Origin: Nitrosococcus wardiae
GTDB taxonomy: Bacteria; Pseudomonadota; Gammaproteobacteria; Nitrosococcales; Nitrosococcaceae
Direction: 5' to 3'
Length of the DNA: 64,000 nt
NCBI RefSeq assembly: GCF_004421105.1
Contig: NZ_CP038033.1
Coordinates: 1,693,659-1,757,658 of the forward strand
The notes beneath the pieces are model-generated. The model saw nothing but the letters and a program-made list of their open reading frames with translations, was not told the DNA's origin and searched no databases. The translations under genes were made by a program, and so were the position numbers. This document shows, in pieces, positions 54,136 to 62,719 of this stretch; within the stretch, counting starts at the first letter, position 1, and every line of letters starts with the position of its first letter.

Positions 54136-55025
54136 TGAACAATACCCGGAAGCGGATACTTTTACTTGGTGCGAACGGCCAGGTAGGTTGGGAACTGCAG
54201 CGGACATTGGCTTCCTTAGGGGAGGTGATTGCTTTGGGGCGAGATCGTCTCGATCTGGCCCAAGTAGAGAATATTGGCTCTTGCCTTGCCGATATTCAGC
54301 CGGCCTTAATTGTCAATGCAGCGGCTTATACTGCCGTGGACAAGGCAGAAGAGGAACCGGAACAGGCCATGGCCATCAATGGCGATGCCCCTGGAGTTCT
54401 GGCTGAAACAGCGCGCCAACAGGGTGCGGCGCTTATCCATTATTCCACCGACTATGTCTTTGATGGGGAAAGCGCTTCCCCTTATCGGGAGACGGATACT
54501 CCCCGGCCCCTTAATGTATATGGCCAAACCAAATTGGCGGGGGAGGAGGCCATCGCCGCAGTGGGTGGAGCCTATTTGATCTTGCGAACCAGCTGGGTCT
54601 ATGGGTTAAGGGGCCGCAATTTCCTATTGACCATGCAGCGACTTGCCCAGGAGAGAGAACGCCTCAAAGTAGTGGATGACCAATGGGGCACCCCCACCTG
54701 GAGCCGTTTGATAGCAGAAGGAACGGCCCAAATTATTGCCCAGTCCCGAGGTCAGATGCAGGACTATATTCGCCAACAGGCAGGTACTTACCACCTGAGT
54801 TGTGGGGGAAAAACCACCTGGTATGGTTTTGCGCGGATCATTTTGGATCGGTTAGCGCAAAGGACCACGCCGGTGGCGAGGCTGGAGGCTATTCCGACTT
54901 CAGGTTATCCCACCCCAGCCCCGCGCCCTGCCTTCTCTAGTTTAGACAATACCCATGTTCAGGACACCTTTGGGATTCAGTTGCCCGATTGGAAGGAGGC
55001 GCTAGGGCTTGCGCTCTCAGATTGA
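54135..55025 (+). CDS. rfbD: dTDP-4-dehydrorhamnose reductase
   Basis: A 296-residue reductase: ILLLGANGQVGWELQRTLAS (GxxGxxG), VNAAAYTAVDKAEEEPEQAM, HYSTDYVFDGESASPYRETD and YGQTKLAGEEAI (YxxxK), with RTSWVYG. It makes dTDP-L-rhamnose, which the WbbL-like enzyme at 6.7 kb could use. Last gene of the rfbBACD operon; its end is 10 bp from the convergent asparagine synthase gene. Confidence 0.96.
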   Translation: MNNTRKRILLLGANGQVGWELQRTLASLGEVIALGRDRLDLAQVENIGSCLADIQPALIVNAAAYTAVDKAEEEPEQAMAINGDAPGVLAETARQQGAALIHYSTDYVFDGESASPYRETDTPRPLNVYGQTKLAGEEAIAAVGGAYLILRTSWVYGLRGRNFLLTMQRLAQERERLKVVDDQWGTPTWSRLIAEGTAQIIAQSRGQMQDYIRQQAGTYHLSCGGKTTWYGFARIILDRLAQRTTPVARLEAIPTSGYPTPAPRPAFSSLDNTHVQDTFGIQLPDWKEALGLALSD

Positions 55026-55035
55026 CTATCAAGAA

Positions 55036-57048
55036 TTAAGCGACCCAACCTAATTCTTGAGCCCGTTGTCGCGCCAGCGCCGGGATATCCGTAGCAATAA
55101 AATGCTGATGCAGGATTTGCACTCCCAGGAGGTGATTGATGACTGCATCTAGCCGCACTTTAGTGGATATTGGCGTTGCTTCGGCCTCATGTAATTCAAA
55201 CAGGGTGTTAACCCCTTGAACATCTAATAATCCAGCCTGGGCGATGGCCTCCTCGGTAAGATATTTTTGAGCCAATTGGTTCACGGCTGCCCACTTTTGG
55301 GGATCCGTATGGGCAGGTGGCGCCATGAAAGCAAATTTTTCTCGTTCATAAAGTACCTTAGGTAGTAACCCTCGCATGGCCTCCCGCAAGACATACTTTT
55401 CCTTCTGTCCTTTAATCCGCATAGCGGGGGGCAGTTGGGTAGCGAGTTCGGCCAGATGGTGGTCTAGGAAGGGGGGGCGAGCTTCCATGGAGTTGGCCAT
55501 ATCCACCCGGTCTCCCCCCCAGGTGAGGATCTGCCCCTCGAGCATGGTTTTGACCCAAACATACTGGGCCTTGTCCAAAGGATGACGGTCAGCCAGCATA
55601 TCTGCGTCCAGATTCTCCGCGATAGCTTGTCCCGGTTTATAGTTTTCTAGTTGCTCCCGGAACGGAGCGCTCAGCAAGGCGGGGACATGTTCAGCCGCAT
55701 GGAGCCAAGGCTGGAGGCAGCTAGGGGTAAAACCTATCAAGGCGTTCAGGGCCGAGTCTTGGGTTTCGCTCTCGGCCAGCATCGCCCCCCGGAACAGTTG
55801 GTTGCTCTGGGCTAGGCCCTGTTCCCATTGGGCTCGTTCCTGGGGGGAGAGGATATCAAGTCCGTGGAGGAACATATCTCGGCGGAAGGCGGGATAGCCC
55901 CCAAATAGTTCGTCCGAGCCTTCACCGGTGACGACCACTTTATATTGGGCTTGGTGGACATGGCGGCTCATTAGCAGTTTGGCAACCCCGAGGGTGTTGT
56001 AGATAGTTCGCTCGGTATGCCAGAGAGTTTCGGCAAAGTGGTCATAAAGGTGATCGGCCCGCAGCCGGATAATGTCTTGATCAGCCCCTGTTGAGCGCGC
56101 CATTTCCTGGGCGATGGGCGTTTCATCATAATCCGCATCATCAAAACCGATGGTGAAAGCTTTGACGGGTGACTGCTGGATGGCAGCCGAGAGACCTAGG
56201 GCGATGCAGGAGTCAATGCCTCCGGAGAGATAGCACCCTACCGGCACGTCTGCTTCCAGTCGAAGTTGCACGGCCTCGGTAAGCTTTGCCCGGACTCCTT
56301 CAATATAGTGCTCTTCCGGGAGGGAGTCGGGGTGATCCGATAGCCGGGGAAAATCAAGATCCCAGTATTTCTCTTCCCAAACCTGGAAATTCCCCTGTTT
56401 GCGCTCCACAATGACCACATGACCGGGTTTGACTTGATGAATATTCTCGAAGGCGGTACTGCCGGGTACCATGGTTTGCATCAATTGATGAAAGAGGCCT
56501 TCAGGGCTGAAGCGGCGTGGAACTTCAGGATGGGCAAAGAGGGCCTTGAGTTCGGAACCAAACACCAGGGTGCCGTTCACTTGGGTCCAATAGAGGGGTT
56601 TGATACCAAAACGGTCCCGCACGAGCATTAGCCGGTCCCTTTCTTGATCGTAGAGGGCAAAGGCAAACTCTCCCCGCAAGTGGGGTAACATGCCCTGTAG
56701 CCCTAGCCGGGGGTAGAGATGGAGTACCAACTCGGAATCACTCTTGGTTCGAAAGCGGGCACCGCGGGAGGTGAGATCGGCCCGGATTCGCTTGTAATCA
56801 TAAAATTCCCCATTGGTGGTGAGCAGCAACCGACCGTCCTCAGAAGCAAAAGGTTGTTGGCCTCGGTTCTCTTCCAGATCGATAATGGAGAGGCGAGCAT
56901 GACTGAAGCCGATCCCTTGGTTATTGAGGACTTTGTAGCCAAAGCCGTCCGGGCCGCGATGATGCTGAATGGCGGCCATGGCCACTAGAGTTTGGGGATC
57001 GATAGGATGGGAGGGGTTGAGGTGTATGTAACCGGCAATACCACACAT
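55036..57048 (-). CDS. asnB: Asparagine synthase (glutamine-hydrolysing)
   Basis: A 670-residue two-domain amidotransferase. The N-terminal class-II glutaminase begins with the nucleophile Cys2 (MCGIAGYIHLNP) and keeps IQHHRGPDGFGY and TTNGEFYDYKRIR. The synthase domain has VPVGCYLSGGIDSCIALGLS, the PPi-motif SGGxDS, and VVVTGEGSDELFGGYPAFRR. It makes Asn from Asp, ATP and Gln. At 670 residues it is longer than E. coli AsnB (554) and in the range of the surface-glycan-associated AsnB proteins, so a role in amidating a glycan is possible, but the placing next to rfb proves nothing. Confidence 0.92.
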   Translation of the reverse strand: MCGIAGYIHLNPSHPIDPQTLVAMAAIQHHRGPDGFGYKVLNNQGIGFSHARLSIIDLEENRGQQPFASEDGRLLLTTNGEFYDYKRIRADLTSRGARFRTKSDSELVLHLYPRLGLQGMLPHLRGEFAFALYDQERDRLMLVRDRFGIKPLYWTQVNGTLVFGSELKALFAHPEVPRRFSPEGLFHQLMQTMVPGSTAFENIHQVKPGHVVIVERKQGNFQVWEEKYWDLDFPRLSDHPDSLPEEHYIEGVRAKLTEAVQLRLEADVPVGCYLSGGIDSCIALGLSAAIQQSPVKAFTIGFDDADYDETPIAQEMARSTGADQDIIRLRADHLYDHFAETLWHTERTIYNTLGVAKLLMSRHVHQAQYKVVVTGEGSDELFGGYPAFRRDMFLHGLDILSPQERAQWEQGLAQSNQLFRGAMLAESETQDSALNALIGFTPSCLQPWLHAAEHVPALLSAPFREQLENYKPGQAIAENLDADMLADRHPLDKAQYVWVKTMLEGQILTWGGDRVDMANSMEARPPFLDHHLAELATQLPPAMRIKGQKEKYVLREAMRGLLPKVLYEREKFAFMAPPAHTDPQKWAAVNQLAQKYLTEEAIAQAGLLDVQGVNTLFELHEAEATPISTKVRLDAVINHLLGVQILHQHFIATDIPALARQRAQELGWVA

Positions 57049-57467
57049 GGTTTCATTCCTTTTATGGGTTGAGAATCAGTTCCTAGGAGGATGGCAAGCG
57101 GTGACTCCCCAAAAGGGAGTTAAGGAGTTTAGCTCGGATAATTCACGAGCTCACCACAAAGGCACAAAGAACACCAAATTTAAATGAGACCTAAGGCGCT
57201 CGGGGCAGGCGTGACCAGATACGCTGTCAATCCGTCCCTGGAAGCTCGACGTTGGCTTGCCACGCCAGCTGTTCTTGCCTGGCGGGCAAGTCCCCAGCTT
57301 GCCCCTTCCGGGGATGGGCGTTCACCGGTCTGCGTAGGTCCATCGGAACCACGGTCCCGGCTCACCCTTGCCGCCGACGGTCTGGTCACGCTGATCCCAA
57401 GCCCAATGGAATTCTATCTAAATGGGAACCGTTATAAATCATATGTCTTGGTAGTGAAAAATCCAAG
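57049..57467. other. About 420-bp spacer with repeat copy C
   Basis: Lies between the start of asnB and the stop of the carbamoyltransferase-like gene. Most is the dispersed repeat copy C with a GC-rich inserted segment. Open frames across it on both strands are a by-product of that high GC content. No gene is supported. Confidence 0.55.
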
Positions 57468-57470
57468 TTA
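57135..57470 (-). repeat. Dispersed MITE-like repeat, copy C, with a GC-rich insertion
   Basis: Both ends match copies A and B: CGGATAATTCACGAGCTCAC plus CACAAAGGCACAAAGAAC on the left, and on the minus strand AACTTGGATTTTTCACTACC plus AAGACA on the right. Between about 57185 and 57412 lies a GC-rich segment absent from A and B, with a 12-bp stem CTTGCC-A-CGCCAG / CTGGCG-GGCAAG (57256-57290). The right end supplies the TAA stop of the adjoining gene. Confidence 0.65.
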
Positions 57471-58550
57471 GCTTTGCCCTGGGGTATCCATCACCTGATC
57501 GATACGTTGCACCAGGGAAGTCAGTAAAGCCATACGCATAAATACGGCCCCCCGGGCCTGAGCAAAGTACCAATTATGCTCCGTATTGTCCAAATCAGTG
57601 GACAATTCCTCTCCCCGGGCTAAGGGATGGAGAATAATCGCCCCGGGTTTTAGGGGAGAAGACCGGCAAAGCCTTAAGCCTTTTCCAAGCTTTTCAAAGC
57701 TGTCCCCCACCCAAGCGATAGAATTGATATATACCACGTCTAAGATGGGGAGTTCGGGATTGAGATGACGGGCTATCCGGAGGGTAAGACCGGAAAGCTC
57801 GAGCTCCTCCCGCTGATCTTTTGCAAATGCTTCTTCCTGATGGCAGATCACCACCACTTCTTTTATCGCTGGTGCAAATAAGGCTAGGAATAACAGCAGA
57901 CTGCGCACCGTGCGCATGCAACTGGGGACCCCTACGATGCCCACCCTTATCTGGGCCTGGGCAGGGACCTTCGAGGCTATCAACTCAGGTCGCCACTTGA
58001 ACAAGGTATACAGGTCGGCTAGGCCCTGGGTAGGGTGCTCATCGATGCCGTTCCCCGCATTGATAATAGGAATACGCAAGGACTCCAGCATCTTGTAGAC
58101 GGCCTCCTCGCTGCCATCCCGTAGCACGACTAAATCCCCGTAGTTATTGAACATCTCGGCCACGTCGGCTAGGGTTTCCCCCTTGGCGATACCCGTAGTG
58201 GCCGGGTCGGTAATGGACATTACATCGCCGCCTAGTCGATGCCAGGCACTCTCAAATGAAAGCCGGGTACGGGTGCTGGGTTCATAAAAGGCATTGATGA
58301 GGATCTTACCGGTGAGAGGCAATTGCATCCGGGTGGGGGTGGTTTCGTAAAGGGCCGCTAGACGGCTGAGTTGAATGACCTTCTCCCGGTCGAATTGGCG
58401 GGCGCTGAGCACAGGACGGTTAGCCAGATCCACCAAAGGCGCCGGATTTTCTGGAATCTGCTCCATGAGGGCCAAGGGCCGTTCAATGCCGGCCGTATCG
58501 TCCTTGGGCTGTAAAGGCTCCTTTAATAATGGGTTGAATTTCTTCACCAT
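57468..58550 (-). CDS. Aspartate/ornithine carbamoyltransferase family protein
   Basis: A 360-residue protein from ATG 58550 (AAAGGGACA upstream). The carbamoyl-phosphate loop FYEPSTRTRLSFESAWHRLG, the lysine loop TTGIAKGETLADVAEMF, and HPTQGLADLYTLF are complete; the aspartate-side loop is HPLARGEELSTD instead of the common HPLPRxxEI. It is about 50 residues longer than PyrB (311). It may be a biosynthetic aspartate carbamoyltransferase, but its place in an operon with carbamoyl hydrolases suggests a role in catabolic handling of carbamoyl groups. Its start overlaps the end of the small membrane peptide. Confidence 0.85.
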   Translation of the reverse strand: MVKKFNPLLKEPLQPKDDTAGIERPLALMEQIPENPAPLVDLANRPVLSARQFDREKVIQLSRLAALYETTPTRMQLPLTGKILINAFYEPSTRTRLSFESAWHRLGGDVMSITDPATTGIAKGETLADVAEMFNNYGDLVVLRDGSEEAVYKMLESLRIPIINAGNGIDEHPTQGLADLYTLFKWRPELIASKVPAQAQIRVGIVGVPSCMRTVRSLLLFLALFAPAIKEVVVICHQEEAFAKDQREELELSGLTLRIARHLNPELPILDVVYINSIAWVGDSFEKLGKGLRLCRSSPLKPGAIILHPLARGEELSTDLDNTEHNWYFAQARGAVFMRMALLTSLVQRIDQVMDTPGQS

Positions 58551-58666
58551 AATTGTCCCTTTATCCAATCACGAAGCAGCAATACGAGCAAAACTAAAGG
58601 CGCAGCGGAGGTGATGATTAGGGCTGCCGTAACTAACCCAGTCAGCCATTCTGCCGATATTAGCAT
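58544..58666 (-). CDS. 40-residue membrane peptide, likely symporter small accessory protein
   Basis: ATG 58666 to TGA 58544. The sequence begins MLISAEWLTGLVTAALIITS, has one strongly hydrophobic span (residues 8-31) and ends RDWIKGQLW. Its ATG overlaps the stop of the symporter gene (ATGCTAA) and its TGA overlaps the start of the carbamoyltransferase-like gene (ATGGTGA), so it is coupled on both sides, which argues strongly that it is translated. Small one-span peptides are known beside sodium:solute symporters. I infer that it assists or stabilises the symporter. Confidence 0.75.
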   Translation of the reverse strand: MLISAEWLTGLVTAALIITSAAPLVLLVLLLRDWIKGQLW

Positions 58667-60108
58667 GGGGTTTCCTCTTGCGGATGAGCTTCTTGTAATC
58701 TATCCCAGTTAAAATCTCTGGGCCAAAGCCAGGTGCTTAAGAGCACGATAACCATGGACACGAAGGCCCCTACCAGGGCAGCCACATAAAACCCGATGGC
58801 AAAATAACTGGAGAGACCGGCAATGCTACCGAGGGCCATAGCTGCGACTGCTCCCATGGGATTGGTGCGGCGCCAATAGAGCCCTGCGGCAATGGGCCAG
58901 ATGGTGCTGGCCACGAACGCGCCGGTGAAATAGAGCAATTCAGCGAGTGTAGCCAGTCGGGGGACGCATAGCAGCCAAGTCAATATCCCAAGACCGATTA
59001 TGGTGATCACCGTCACTCGGCGGAGTTGCTGACCGGTGGCATGAGGGCGTAAGTGGCGCCGGTAGAGGTCTTCCACCACCAAGATGCTGGTCGCTGCCAA
59101 TAAAGAATCTAAGCTTGATGAAAGGGCTGAGAACACCATAATCAGTACCAGAACTGCGCCAGTGACACCCAGCAATTCTCCGGCAACCATGGGGCCAACC
59201 ATGTCTGCTGCCGGTATATTGAGATCCAGGGCGGGAACCGCTAGGGCAATAAAACCAGCCACGACCGGGATCGGCATCCATAGGATGCCGGCAGTGAAAT
59301 AGGCCTTAAATCCTACTCCTTCTCGAAAGGAAAAAGCGCGGCTCCACCACACGTTAGAGTGGAAAACTTCACCTATCCCAAATAATAGATTATTAAAAAG
59401 AAACATGAGGGCGGCGGGCATCAGAAGATTAAGCAGTTGGGGGCGTTCTTCAATGACTGCGGCATGGATGCGGTCAAAACCTACGTTATCGATGGCGAGC
59501 CAGGCGATAACCACCAGTCCCGATAAAATCAGCAGCGACTGGATAAAATCGGTGCCGATGACGGCGCGAAAGCCTCCCAACAGGGTGTAGCTAACACAGA
59601 TAGTTAAAATAATGGTCATGCCATAGTGATAGGGGATACCCGTTAGAGCATTGATGAGGATACCTCCCGCCATTCCCATGCTCACTAGCCAGCCGAGGCC
59701 GTAAAACAGGGAGATAAGGAGAAACAACCGCCAGGCCGTTTTTCCGTAGCGCAAGCGGATAAAATCACCGCTCGTGTAGCCATTGGGCATGAGTGTGCGG
59801 ATCCGCTTGGCAAGCGGGGCAAACATGAGCAGCCCCACCGCTCCCAGGGAATAGCCCAGCATTCCCCAAATGCCCATCTGGAAGGCCAGCTGGGGGGCGG
59901 CCATGGTGGTATTGCTGGTCACCCAGGTGGCCATGGCGGTGGCAGTACCTAGGGCGAGTCCTACCCTGCGCCCGGCCAGCACATATTCGTCTAGGGCTTT
60001 GGCGTTGCGGCCCCAGAACCAGCCAAGCCAGACCCAAATCACGCTGAGAATGGCTAAAGTGATCCAGCCCAAACGAGGCTCTAGGATAGCGCTGTTAATC
60101 GAATTCAT
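58660..60108 (-). CDS. Sodium:solute symporter family transporter
   Basis: A 482-residue protein with about 13 membrane spans in the LeuT-like SSS pattern. ATAMATWVTSNTTMAAPQLA holds the sodium-site region, LGGFRAVIGTDFIQSLLILS the conserved GGxxAVxxTDxxQ motif of this family, and MVFSALSSSLDSLLAATSIL the SSxxD region of the second sodium site. It should import an organic solute with Na+. The neighbours suggest a ureide, hydantoin or carbamoyl-amino-acid. It overlaps the cysteine hydrolase gene by four bases (ATGA) and the small membrane peptide by seven. Confidence 0.92.
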   Translation of the reverse strand: MNSINSAILEPRLGWITLAILSVIWVWLGWFWGRNAKALDEYVLAGRRVGLALGTATAMATWVTSNTTMAAPQLAFQMGIWGMLGYSLGAVGLLMFAPLAKRIRTLMPNGYTSGDFIRLRYGKTAWRLFLLISLFYGLGWLVSMGMAGGILINALTGIPYHYGMTIILTICVSYTLLGGFRAVIGTDFIQSLLILSGLVVIAWLAIDNVGFDRIHAAVIEERPQLLNLLMPAALMFLFNNLLFGIGEVFHSNVWWSRAFSFREGVGFKAYFTAGILWMPIPVVAGFIALAVPALDLNIPAADMVGPMVAGELLGVTGAVLVLIMVFSALSSSLDSLLAATSILVVEDLYRRHLRPHATGQQLRRVTVITIIGLGILTWLLCVPRLATLAELLYFTGAFVASTIWPIAAGLYWRRTNPMGAVAAMALGSIAGLSSYFAIGFYVAALVGAFVSMVIVLLSTWLWPRDFNWDRLQEAHPQEETPC

Positions 60109-60836
60109 GGGGGTACCACCTGGTTGATTTCTTCAATGGCCTCATGGGTAGACATGACTCGTGCATAACGATCTTTCATAGTTTGTATGGTCGCCTTTTG
60201 CAGTTCAGGAGTAACCGTGGTGCAACCATCCTCGATCAAAGTCGTATAGAAACCGAGATCGCAGGCGTCACGAATAGCTGTGGAGACACATTCATTGCTA
60301 TAGACTCCAGCTACGAATAGGCCCGTAATTCCTAAGTTGCGCAAGACATAGGACAAATTGGTGGAGCTAAAAACGCCGCTGGCGGTTTTATTAATAATGA
60401 TTTCATCTCCTTGGGGAGCGATTTCTGGCAGAAATTCAGCCTCCTTAGAGCCTGGTGGAGCATAGAGTCCTAAGCGTTTATGTTGGGGGCCGCGATCACG
60501 GCCGTCTTTTGTCAAGGACTGGATGCGGGTGTGGATTACCTCCAAGCCATTGGCTCGAAAGGTGTCTTGTAGGCGCCGTACATTCGGTAAGACGATTCGT
60601 TCTAGCTGGTCAAAGTAATAGAATTCGGGGACCTCTTTAGGGACTTGCTCCTTGGGTAAATGGGCAAAAACCCCATAGCCAGGTGCTGCATCCAGATATT
60701 GTAAGTCTACGACCAGCAGCGCGGTGCGGCCCCTTTCTAAGGATTCCACAACGGCAGGGATTTCTGTCACGGTCTCCCGGTAGCTGTCCCGTAATGGATC
60801 AAAACTTTCTTTTGAGGATGAGTTTGGATTGGCCAT
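60105..60836 (-). CDS. Isochorismatase-like cysteine hydrolase
   Basis: A 243-residue protein with the D-K-C triad: Asp in ALLVVDLQYLDA, Lys in IIINKTASGVF and Cys in VYSNECVSTAIRDACDLG. The family includes N-carbamoylsarcosine amidase, ureidoacrylate amidohydrolase (RutB) and nicotinamidase. With a carbamoylase and a carbamoyltransferase in the same operon, hydrolysis of a carbamoyl amide to CO2, ammonia and an amine is the likely reaction; the exact substrate is inference. It follows the carbamoylase gene at 18 bp. Confidence 0.9.
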   Translation of the reverse strand: MANPNSSSKESFDPLRDSYRETVTEIPAVVESLERGRTALLVVDLQYLDAAPGYGVFAHLPKEQVPKEVPEFYYFDQLERIVLPNVRRLQDTFRANGLEVIHTRIQSLTKDGRDRGPQHKRLGLYAPPGSKEAEFLPEIAPQGDEIIINKTASGVFSSTNLSYVLRNLGITGLFVAGVYSNECVSTAIRDACDLGFYTTLIEDGCTTVTPELQKATIQTMKDRYARVMSTHEAIEEINQVVPP

Positions 60837-60854
60837 GATAGTATTAATGAAAGC

Positions 60855-62093
60855 TTAGTGGGCTAGTTGATAGAGCGTATTTAATGCTACGTTTGCTCCG
60901 GTTTCGATATCCTCCCAGGGAGTCCATTCGGCGGGGGAATGACTACGCCCTCCTTGGCTGGGGACAAAAATCATACCTGCCCGGGTAAGAGTTGCCATGA
61001 TTTGGGTATCGTGGGCCGCTCCGCTTGGCATCTGCAAAGGCTCCACTCCAAGATTTCGGGCCGCGTCAAAAATGGCCTCCATGAGGCCTGGGTCACACTT
61101 GACGGGTTCAATCTCACTCAACACTTCAAATTCGAACATGAGCCCTCGGCGACGGGCAATCGCAGAGAGGGCACGGCGGAAGGCATCGGCCAAATCCTTA
61201 AGAATGACCGCCTCGGTGTCCCGCACATCCAGTGAGAATTTGACGCTTCCCGGAACCACATTGGCAGCTCCAGGAAAAATCTCTACCCGACCAATAGTCG
61301 CTACGCTACGAGCACTGCCATTTTCTTCCAGGATCCGGGGGATTTCTCCAGCAAACTCAGCCAGGCCTTGAAAGGCATCCTGGCGCATGTCCATGGGCGT
61401 GGTGCCGGCATGGTTGGCGGTTCCCTTAAGGGTGACCTCCCATTTGAACAAGCCGACAATTCCTTCAACCACACCAATACTGACCCCCTCTCGTTCTAAG
61501 ACGGGGCCCTGCTCAATATGAAGTTCTAGAAAGGCTAGCAGGCTTTCCGGCTTGCGCCGGGCCCGCAGGATATCCGAGGGATTAAGGCCCTGGGCCGTCA
61601 TCGCCTGGGAGAGGCTAATTCCGTCCAGGTCGCGGGCATTGTAAATAGCCTCAGGGGTAAGCTGACCGCAGATGGCCTGAGAGCCTAGCAGGCCACCGAA
61701 ACGCCCTTCCTCATCGGTAAAAGCGGTAGCTTCTACCCCATAGCGCAAAGACAGCCCCAGCTCCTTGAAGCGGCGCAGGCACTCCAGTCCAACCAATACC
61801 CCTAGGGCCCCATCGAGGTGGCCGGCCCCCGGTACCGTATCAATATGGGAGCCGATCATGATGCTGGGGCGCTGACCATCCCAATTGAAGCGGGCATGGA
61901 TATTGGCAGCGCCATCCACATACAGATCTAATCCTGCTTCTTGGATCCGTTTTTGGAGCCATTCGCGGGCAGCTCGGTCACCTTCGCTAAAGGCCATGCG
62001 GTAAAGGCTGTAATTTTCATGCCGGCCAATGCGGGCCAAGGCCTCCACATCCGCTTGAAGCCGCTCGAAGTTTACCCTGAGGGACTTCGCCAT
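60855..62093 (-). CDS. Zn-dependent N-carbamoyl-amino-acid / allantoate amidohydrolase (M20 family)
   Basis: A 412-residue hydantoinase/carbamoylase-family protein. Metal ligands: His in MIGSHIDTVPGAGHLDGALG (H and D), Glu pair in AFTDEEGRFGGLLGSQ, His in LELHIEQGPVLEREGVSIG; the dimerisation part shows TANHAGTTPMDMRQDA and the C-terminal His is in SGAAHDTQIMATL and RSHSPAEWTPW. It splits ureido groups (N-carbamoyl amino acid, beta-ureidopropionate or allantoate) to ammonia, CO2 and the amino acid. Its ATG overlaps the stop of the preceding gene (TAATG). Confidence 0.93.
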   Translation of the reverse strand: MAKSLRVNFERLQADVEALARIGRHENYSLYRMAFSEGDRAAREWLQKRIQEAGLDLYVDGAANIHARFNWDGQRPSIMIGSHIDTVPGAGHLDGALGVLVGLECLRRFKELGLSLRYGVEATAFTDEEGRFGGLLGSQAICGQLTPEAIYNARDLDGISLSQAMTAQGLNPSDILRARRKPESLLAFLELHIEQGPVLEREGVSIGVVEGIVGLFKWEVTLKGTANHAGTTPMDMRQDAFQGLAEFAGEIPRILEENGSARSVATIGRVEIFPGAANVVPGSVKFSLDVRDTEAVILKDLADAFRRALSAIARRRGLMFEFEVLSEIEPVKCDPGLMEAIFDAARNLGVEPLQMPSGAAHDTQIMATLTRAGMIFVPSQGGRSHSPAEWTPWEDIETGANVALNTLYQLAH

Positions 62094-62590
62094 TACTTCG
62101 ACCTCTCTTTTTTACTAGACCGGGCACCAGAGATGATAAGGACTAGGGTAGCAAGGAATACTATGGCCCCAGCAGTAAAGAAAGCAAAAGCGCGCTCGGG
62201 AGGATGGTGCCTGACGGTTACCGCTATTGGGGAACTCCATGGGCTTGTCGGCTGTCCCTGGTTCAGGGCACGGACCCGATAAAAATATTGGCCGTTGTCC
62301 CGTCCGCTAATTAGGGTCGCTTGATCAGGGCCTTGGTAAACTATTGTGGGGTGGGTGAATTCCGTATCATGGGCTTCTTGGAGTTCATAGCTTGAGGCTA
62401 ACAATCCGTTTCCCTGCCATTTTAAATGGTAAAATCCTGCTGTTGCAGTACGGCTGTCAGAGACGAGTTCCGGGACAACGGCAGCCGTTTCAGTTGCCCA
62501 TGCCGATGAGGCTATAGGGAGAAAGACCACAATAACTGAAATAATTAATCTTAATTTTTCCGTGATACTAGCTCGAATCCTCATGATCAT
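62093..62590 (-). CDS. Small secreted fibronectin-III-like membrane protein
   Basis: A 165-residue protein. The N terminus (LRLIISVIVVFLPIASSAWA) is a signal peptide; residues about 45-125 form one fibronectin-III-like domain (GFYHLKWQGNGLLASSYELQ, QYFYRVRALNQGQPTSPWSS); residues about 135-155 are a membrane span (FFTAGAIVFLATLVLIISGA) with a basic tail inside. The domain thus faces the periplasm. It heads the carbamoylase operon and overlaps the next gene by one base. I do not recognise a named family. It could tether or sense the imported compound; this is a guess. Confidence 0.75.
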   Translation of the reverse strand: MIMRIRASITEKLRLIISVIVVFLPIASSAWATETAAVVPELVSDSRTATAGFYHLKWQGNGLLASSYELQEAHDTEFTHPTIVYQGPDQATLISGRDNGQYFYRVRALNQGQPTSPWSSPIAVTVRHHPPERAFAFFTAGAIVFLATLVLIISGARSSKKERSK

Positions 62591-62719
62591 TTACGGCTGT
62601 TTCGGCCCTATTTCTCCTGCCATGTCAGAAGATATGGCGAACGGGCCAGGGGTTGTTGGGTCATCATATCCAAGGCAAATCTTGTTTCATTATACAAGCT
62701 TAGGTCCTAGGTTCCATAA

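Noticed and set aside
57184-57471. 95-codon open frame across repeat copy C
   Set aside because: It lies wholly within a repeat with a GC-rich insertion; frames are open on both strands because of composition.
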